Assembly (NCBI GenBank): GCA_014379915.1
Contig: JACMKV010000477.1
Coordinates: 1-7,028 of the forward strand
Source: Burkholderiales bacterium
Lineage (GTDB): Bacteria; Pseudomonadota; Gammaproteobacteria; Burkholderiales; JACMKV01
Direction of reading: 5' to 3'
Length of the DNA stretch: 7,028 nucleotides
Shown here: in pieces, positions 5,402-7,028 of the stretch
Layout: every line of letters begins with the position of its first letter
Numbering within the stretch: position 1 is the stretch's first letter
Notes under the pieces: generated by a model
The model's input: the letters and a program-made list of their open reading frames with translations, nothing else
Database searches by the model: none
Told to the model about the DNA's origin: nothing
Program-made: the position numbers and the translations under genes

Positions 5402-5734
5402 ATGAAAAGCAAAACTGCAGCAACCTTCGCGTTTGGGAGCGCACTGGCTGCTTCGTTGGCCGCCATGCCGATAGCCAACGCGGCCGGCAACCCGTTTGCA
5501 TTGGAGTCGCTGAGTAGCGGTTATCAGGTTGCCGATGGCGACAAAAAAGCCGATGGCAAGTGCGGCGAAGGCAAATGCGGCGCCAGCAAGGCAGAAGGTG
5601 CTGCCGACAAGAAAGCCGATGGCAAGTCCGGCGAAGGAAAGTGCGGCGCCACCTCGCACGGTCCGACCAGCGCCAGCGACAAAAAAGTTGACGGCAAATG
5701 CGGCGAAGGCAAATGCGGCGCCAGCAAGAAATAA
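5402..5734 (+). CDS. hvfA: HvfA-like copper-binding RiPP precursor with EGKCG repeats
   Basis: A 110-residue precursor peptide. A Sec signal peptide (hydrophobic core FAFGSALAASLAAM, likely cleaved after ANA at 27) is followed by AGNPFALESLSSGYQVAD, a stretch typical of this family. Three 17-residue repeats of the form DKKADGKCGEGKCGASK occupy 47-63, 69-85 and 93-109. Cysteines are 54, 59, 81, 100 and 105; position 76 is Ser. Exact EGKCG occurs three times (56-60, 78-82, 102-106) and DGKCG twice. In Haemophilus HvfA such cysteines are converted by HvfBC to oxazolone/thioamide groups that bind Cu(I); related bufferins protect Caulobacter from copper. By analogy the exported product here should bind copper in the periplasm. 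The modified state cannot be seen from DNA. The enzyme gene lies directly downstream. Confidence 0.93.
   Translation: MKSKTAATFAFGSALAASLAAMPIANAAGNPFALESLSSGYQVADGDKKADGKCGEGKCGASKAEGAADKKADGKSGEGKCGATSHGPTSASDKKVDGKCGEGKCGASKK
5540..5590 (+). repeat. EGKCG repeat unit 1 of hvfA
   Basis: The 51-bp unit encodes DKKADGKCGEGKCGASK, with both potential modification cysteines present (Cys54 and Cys59). At the DNA level it is closest to unit 3. Confidence 0.9.
5606..5656 (+). repeat. EGKCG repeat unit 2 of hvfA, first Cys replaced by Ser
   Basis: The 51-bp unit encodes DKKADGKSGEGKCGATS. The codon at 5627-5629 is TCC where the other units have TGC, a one-base difference at 5628, so only Cys81 remains. 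The unit also differs from the others in synonymous positions and at its end. Confidence 0.9.
5678..5728 (+). repeat. EGKCG repeat unit 3 of hvfA
   Basis: The 51-bp unit encodes DKKVDGKCGEGKCGASK with both cysteines (Cys100 and Cys105), followed by one Lys and the stop. The gaps between units are 15 and 21 bp (AEGAA and HGPTSAS). Confidence 0.9.
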
Positions 5735-5811
5735 AAAGCACGAATAGCAAGGGAGCGCCGGCCGAGGCGATTTTCACGTCGCCCGAGCCGGTGGCGCCAA
5801 GCGCGCCAGCG

Positions 5812-6672
5812 ATGTCGGGTATTCACGGTGCGGGCCTCGGCCTGCGCCGTGAACTCATTCCCGAGCTCAAGGCGCACAAGCCCGATGTCATCGATTTCTT
5901 TGAAATCGCGCCGGAAAACTGGCTCGAAATCGGCGGCGCCAGCGCCAGGGATTTGCGTTACTTCACCGAGCGCTATCCGTTCACGTGTCACGGCTTGTCG
6001 TTGTCGCTCGGCGGCCCTGCGGCGCTCGACGAAGTATTCCTGGCGCGCGTGAAAAAATTCCTGCGCGAGCACAGGATTGCGTTCTATAGCGAACATCTCA
6101 GCTATTGCAGCGACGACGGCCATTTATACGACCTGTTGCCGATCCCGTTTACGGCGGAGGCGGTCCGCTATGTCGCCAAACGCATCCGCCGCACGCAGGA
6201 CATCCTCGAACAAAAGATCGCGATCGAGAACGCTTCGTTTTACGTCGCGCCTTCGATCAACGAATTGTCCGAGCTTGAATTCATCAACGCCGTCGTCGCG
6301 GAAGCCGATTGCCTGCTGCATCTCGACGTAAACAACGTCTACGTGAACAGCGTCAATCATCGCTACGATGCGGTCGAGTTTTTGCGCGGATTGCCGCGAG
6401 AACGCGTCGCGTATCTGCACATTGCCGGGCATTACAACGAGGCCGAGGATCTGATCGTCGATACCCACGCCGCCGACGTGATCGAGCGCGTCTGGCAGCT
6501 GCTCGAATTTACCTATCAGCAGTTTGGCGTTCATCCGACCTTGCTCGAGCGCGACTTCAATATCCCGCCGCTTGCCGATTTGATGCGGGAAGTCGAACGC
6601 ATTGCCGGCCTGCAGTCGGAAGCCCGGGCTCGCGTATTGACCGATACTAACCGATATGCGCAAACCGCCTGA
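5812..6672 (+). CDS. hvfB: HvfB-like MNIO (DUF692) RiPP-modifying oxygenase
   Basis: A 286-residue TIM-barrel enzyme of the multinuclear non-heme iron dependent oxidase family. It should use iron and O2 to oxidise cysteines of the HvfA-like precursor before export. It begins GAGLGLRRELIPEL; family blocks follow: DFFEIAPENWLEIGG (28-42), TCHGLSLSLGG (58-68), YSEHLSYCSDDGHLYDLLPIPF (about 92-113), IAIENASFY (136-144), LLHLDVNNVYVN (168-179), YLHIAGHYN (201-209), IVDTHAADV (215-223) and LLERDFNIP (244-252). Conserved His, Glu, Asn and Asp in these blocks (such as H60, E94, N140, D172, H203, D217, H219, E246) are the likely iron ligands. ATG 5812 begins just before the conserved core but lacks a Shine-Dalgarno; GTG 5791 and ATG 5713, which overlaps hvfA, are alternatives. 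Its stop overlaps the next gene. Confidence 0.93.
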   Translation: MSGIHGAGLGLRRELIPELKAHKPDVIDFFEIAPENWLEIGGASARDLRYFTERYPFTCHGLSLSLGGPAALDEVFLARVKKFLREHRIAFYSEHLSYCSDDGHLYDLLPIPFTAEAVRYVAKRIRRTQDILEQKIAIENASFYVAPSINELSELEFINAVVAEADCLLHLDVNNVYVNSVNHRYDAVEFLRGLPRERVAYLHIAGHYNEAEDLIVDTHAADVIERVWQLLEFTYQQFGVHPTLLERDFNIPPLADLMREVERIAGLQSEARARVLTDTNRYAQTA

Positions 6673-7028
6673 GGCGCTGCCTGGGTTCCAGCAGTACCAG
6701 TTCACGTTCACCCGTCACATTCGCAACCCCGCGCAGAATCCGCGGCCAGCCGGCGTCGAGCCGCGCCGCATGGCGATTTACAACGATCTCCTTTACAACA
6801 ACGTCGAGAGTTTTCTGCTCAGATGTTTTCCGGTTTGCCGAAAAATCCTTGGCGAATCGAAGTGGAATACCCTGGCTCGAGATTTCTTCGCCAATCACCG
6901 CAGTACAACTCAGTTATTTCGCCAGATTCCCGAGGAATTCGTTCGGTTCATCGAGTCGCGAGGCGATGACCACCCCGCGAGTCCGGCTTTCCTCCCGGCT
7001 TTCCTCCCTGAGCTCGCCCACTATGAAT
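6656..7028 (+). CDS. hvfC: HvfC-like DUF2063 protein, N-terminal part only (runs off the window)
   Basis: An open frame from ATG 6656 to the window end without a stop, at least 124 residues. The sequence begins MRKPPEALPGFQQYQ, followed by FTRHIRNPAQNPRPAGVEPRR, then MAIYNDLLYNNVESFLLRCF, FRQIPEEFVRFI and PELAHYE. This is the N-terminal DUF2063 domain of HvfC-type proteins, which are thought to present the precursor to the MNIO enzyme; a complete family member is roughly twice this length. The start lies 17 bp inside the end of the hvfB-like gene in another frame and has no obvious Shine-Dalgarno, so translation is probably coupled. A 12-bp tandem duplication (PAFL twice) lies near the window end. 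The truncation is only the window boundary. Confidence 0.92.
   Translation, partial: MRKPPEALPGFQQYQFTFTRHIRNPAQNPRPAGVEPRRMAIYNDLLYNNVESFLLRCFPVCRKILGESKWNTLARDFFANHRSTTQLFRQIPEEFVRFIESRGDDHPASPAFLPAFLPELAHYE
6983..7006 (+). repeat. 12-bp tandem duplication inside hvfC
   Basis: CCGGCTTTCCTC is present twice in tandem (6983-6994 and 6995-7006), giving PAFLPAFL before PELAHYE. The exact identity of the copies points to a recent in-frame slippage event. Confidence 0.8.

Noticed and set aside
5540..5728. The regular repeats as a CRISPR array
   Set aside because: The units are in-frame coding repeats of a secreted peptide, imperfect, with gaps of only 15 and 21 bp.
5400..6123. Long minus-strand open frames opposite the hvfA- and hvfB-like genes
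   Set aside because: They arise from the repeated, GC-biased codons of the real genes. Their translations are Arg- or Pro/His-rich low-complexity sequence without known motifs.

Overview
The window looks like chromosomal DNA of a betaproteobacterium, perhaps close to Nitrosomonadales or Burkholderiales. The reasons are a moderately GC-rich composition, the argB-slmA pairing, the sigma/DUF3619/DUF3106/RDD gene string and the style of the protein sequences. The lineage is an inference from gene content, not a measurement.

Layout. (1) About 62-2031, plus strand: an ECF-like sigma factor, a one-TM DUF3619 protein overlapping it by ATGA, an exported DUF3106 protein with LTPxQ-type repeats and an RDD membrane protein form one compact operon. 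(2) 2021-3640, minus strand: argB (acetylglutamate kinase) followed by slmA (TetR-family nucleoid occlusion factor). An 18-bp palindrome and a short duplication of the argB 3' end lie between them. (3) 3682-4237, minus strand: a small heat shock protein (Hsp20) with a promoter candidate upstream and a strong UUCG-loop terminator downstream. (4) 4336-5168, plus strand: a second sigma factor coupled to a 70-aa zinc-finger (HxxxCxxC) anti-sigma gene. (5) 5167-5296: a roughly 130-bp foldback element (MITE-like) right at the anti-sigma stop. (6) 5402 to the window end, plus strand: an HvfA-like precursor peptide with three 17-residue repeats carrying EGKCG motifs, an HvfB-like MNIO/DUF692 enzyme, and an HvfC-like DUF2063 partner cut off by the window edge.

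The most notable locus is (4)-(6). The precursor has a Sec signal, a conserved stretch after it, and DGKCGEGKCG repeats. From what is known of Haemophilus HvfABC and Caulobacter bufferins, HvfB with HvfC should oxidise cysteines of the precursor so that it binds copper in the periplasm. The adjacent sigma/anti-sigma pair is a plausible regulator. One of the six potential modification sites carries Ser instead of Cys, and the mobile foldback element sits between the regulator pair and the precursor gene. A second possibly undescribed system is region (1), where DUF3619 has the position and topology of an anti-sigma factor and the DUF3106 protein resembles a periplasmic sensor.
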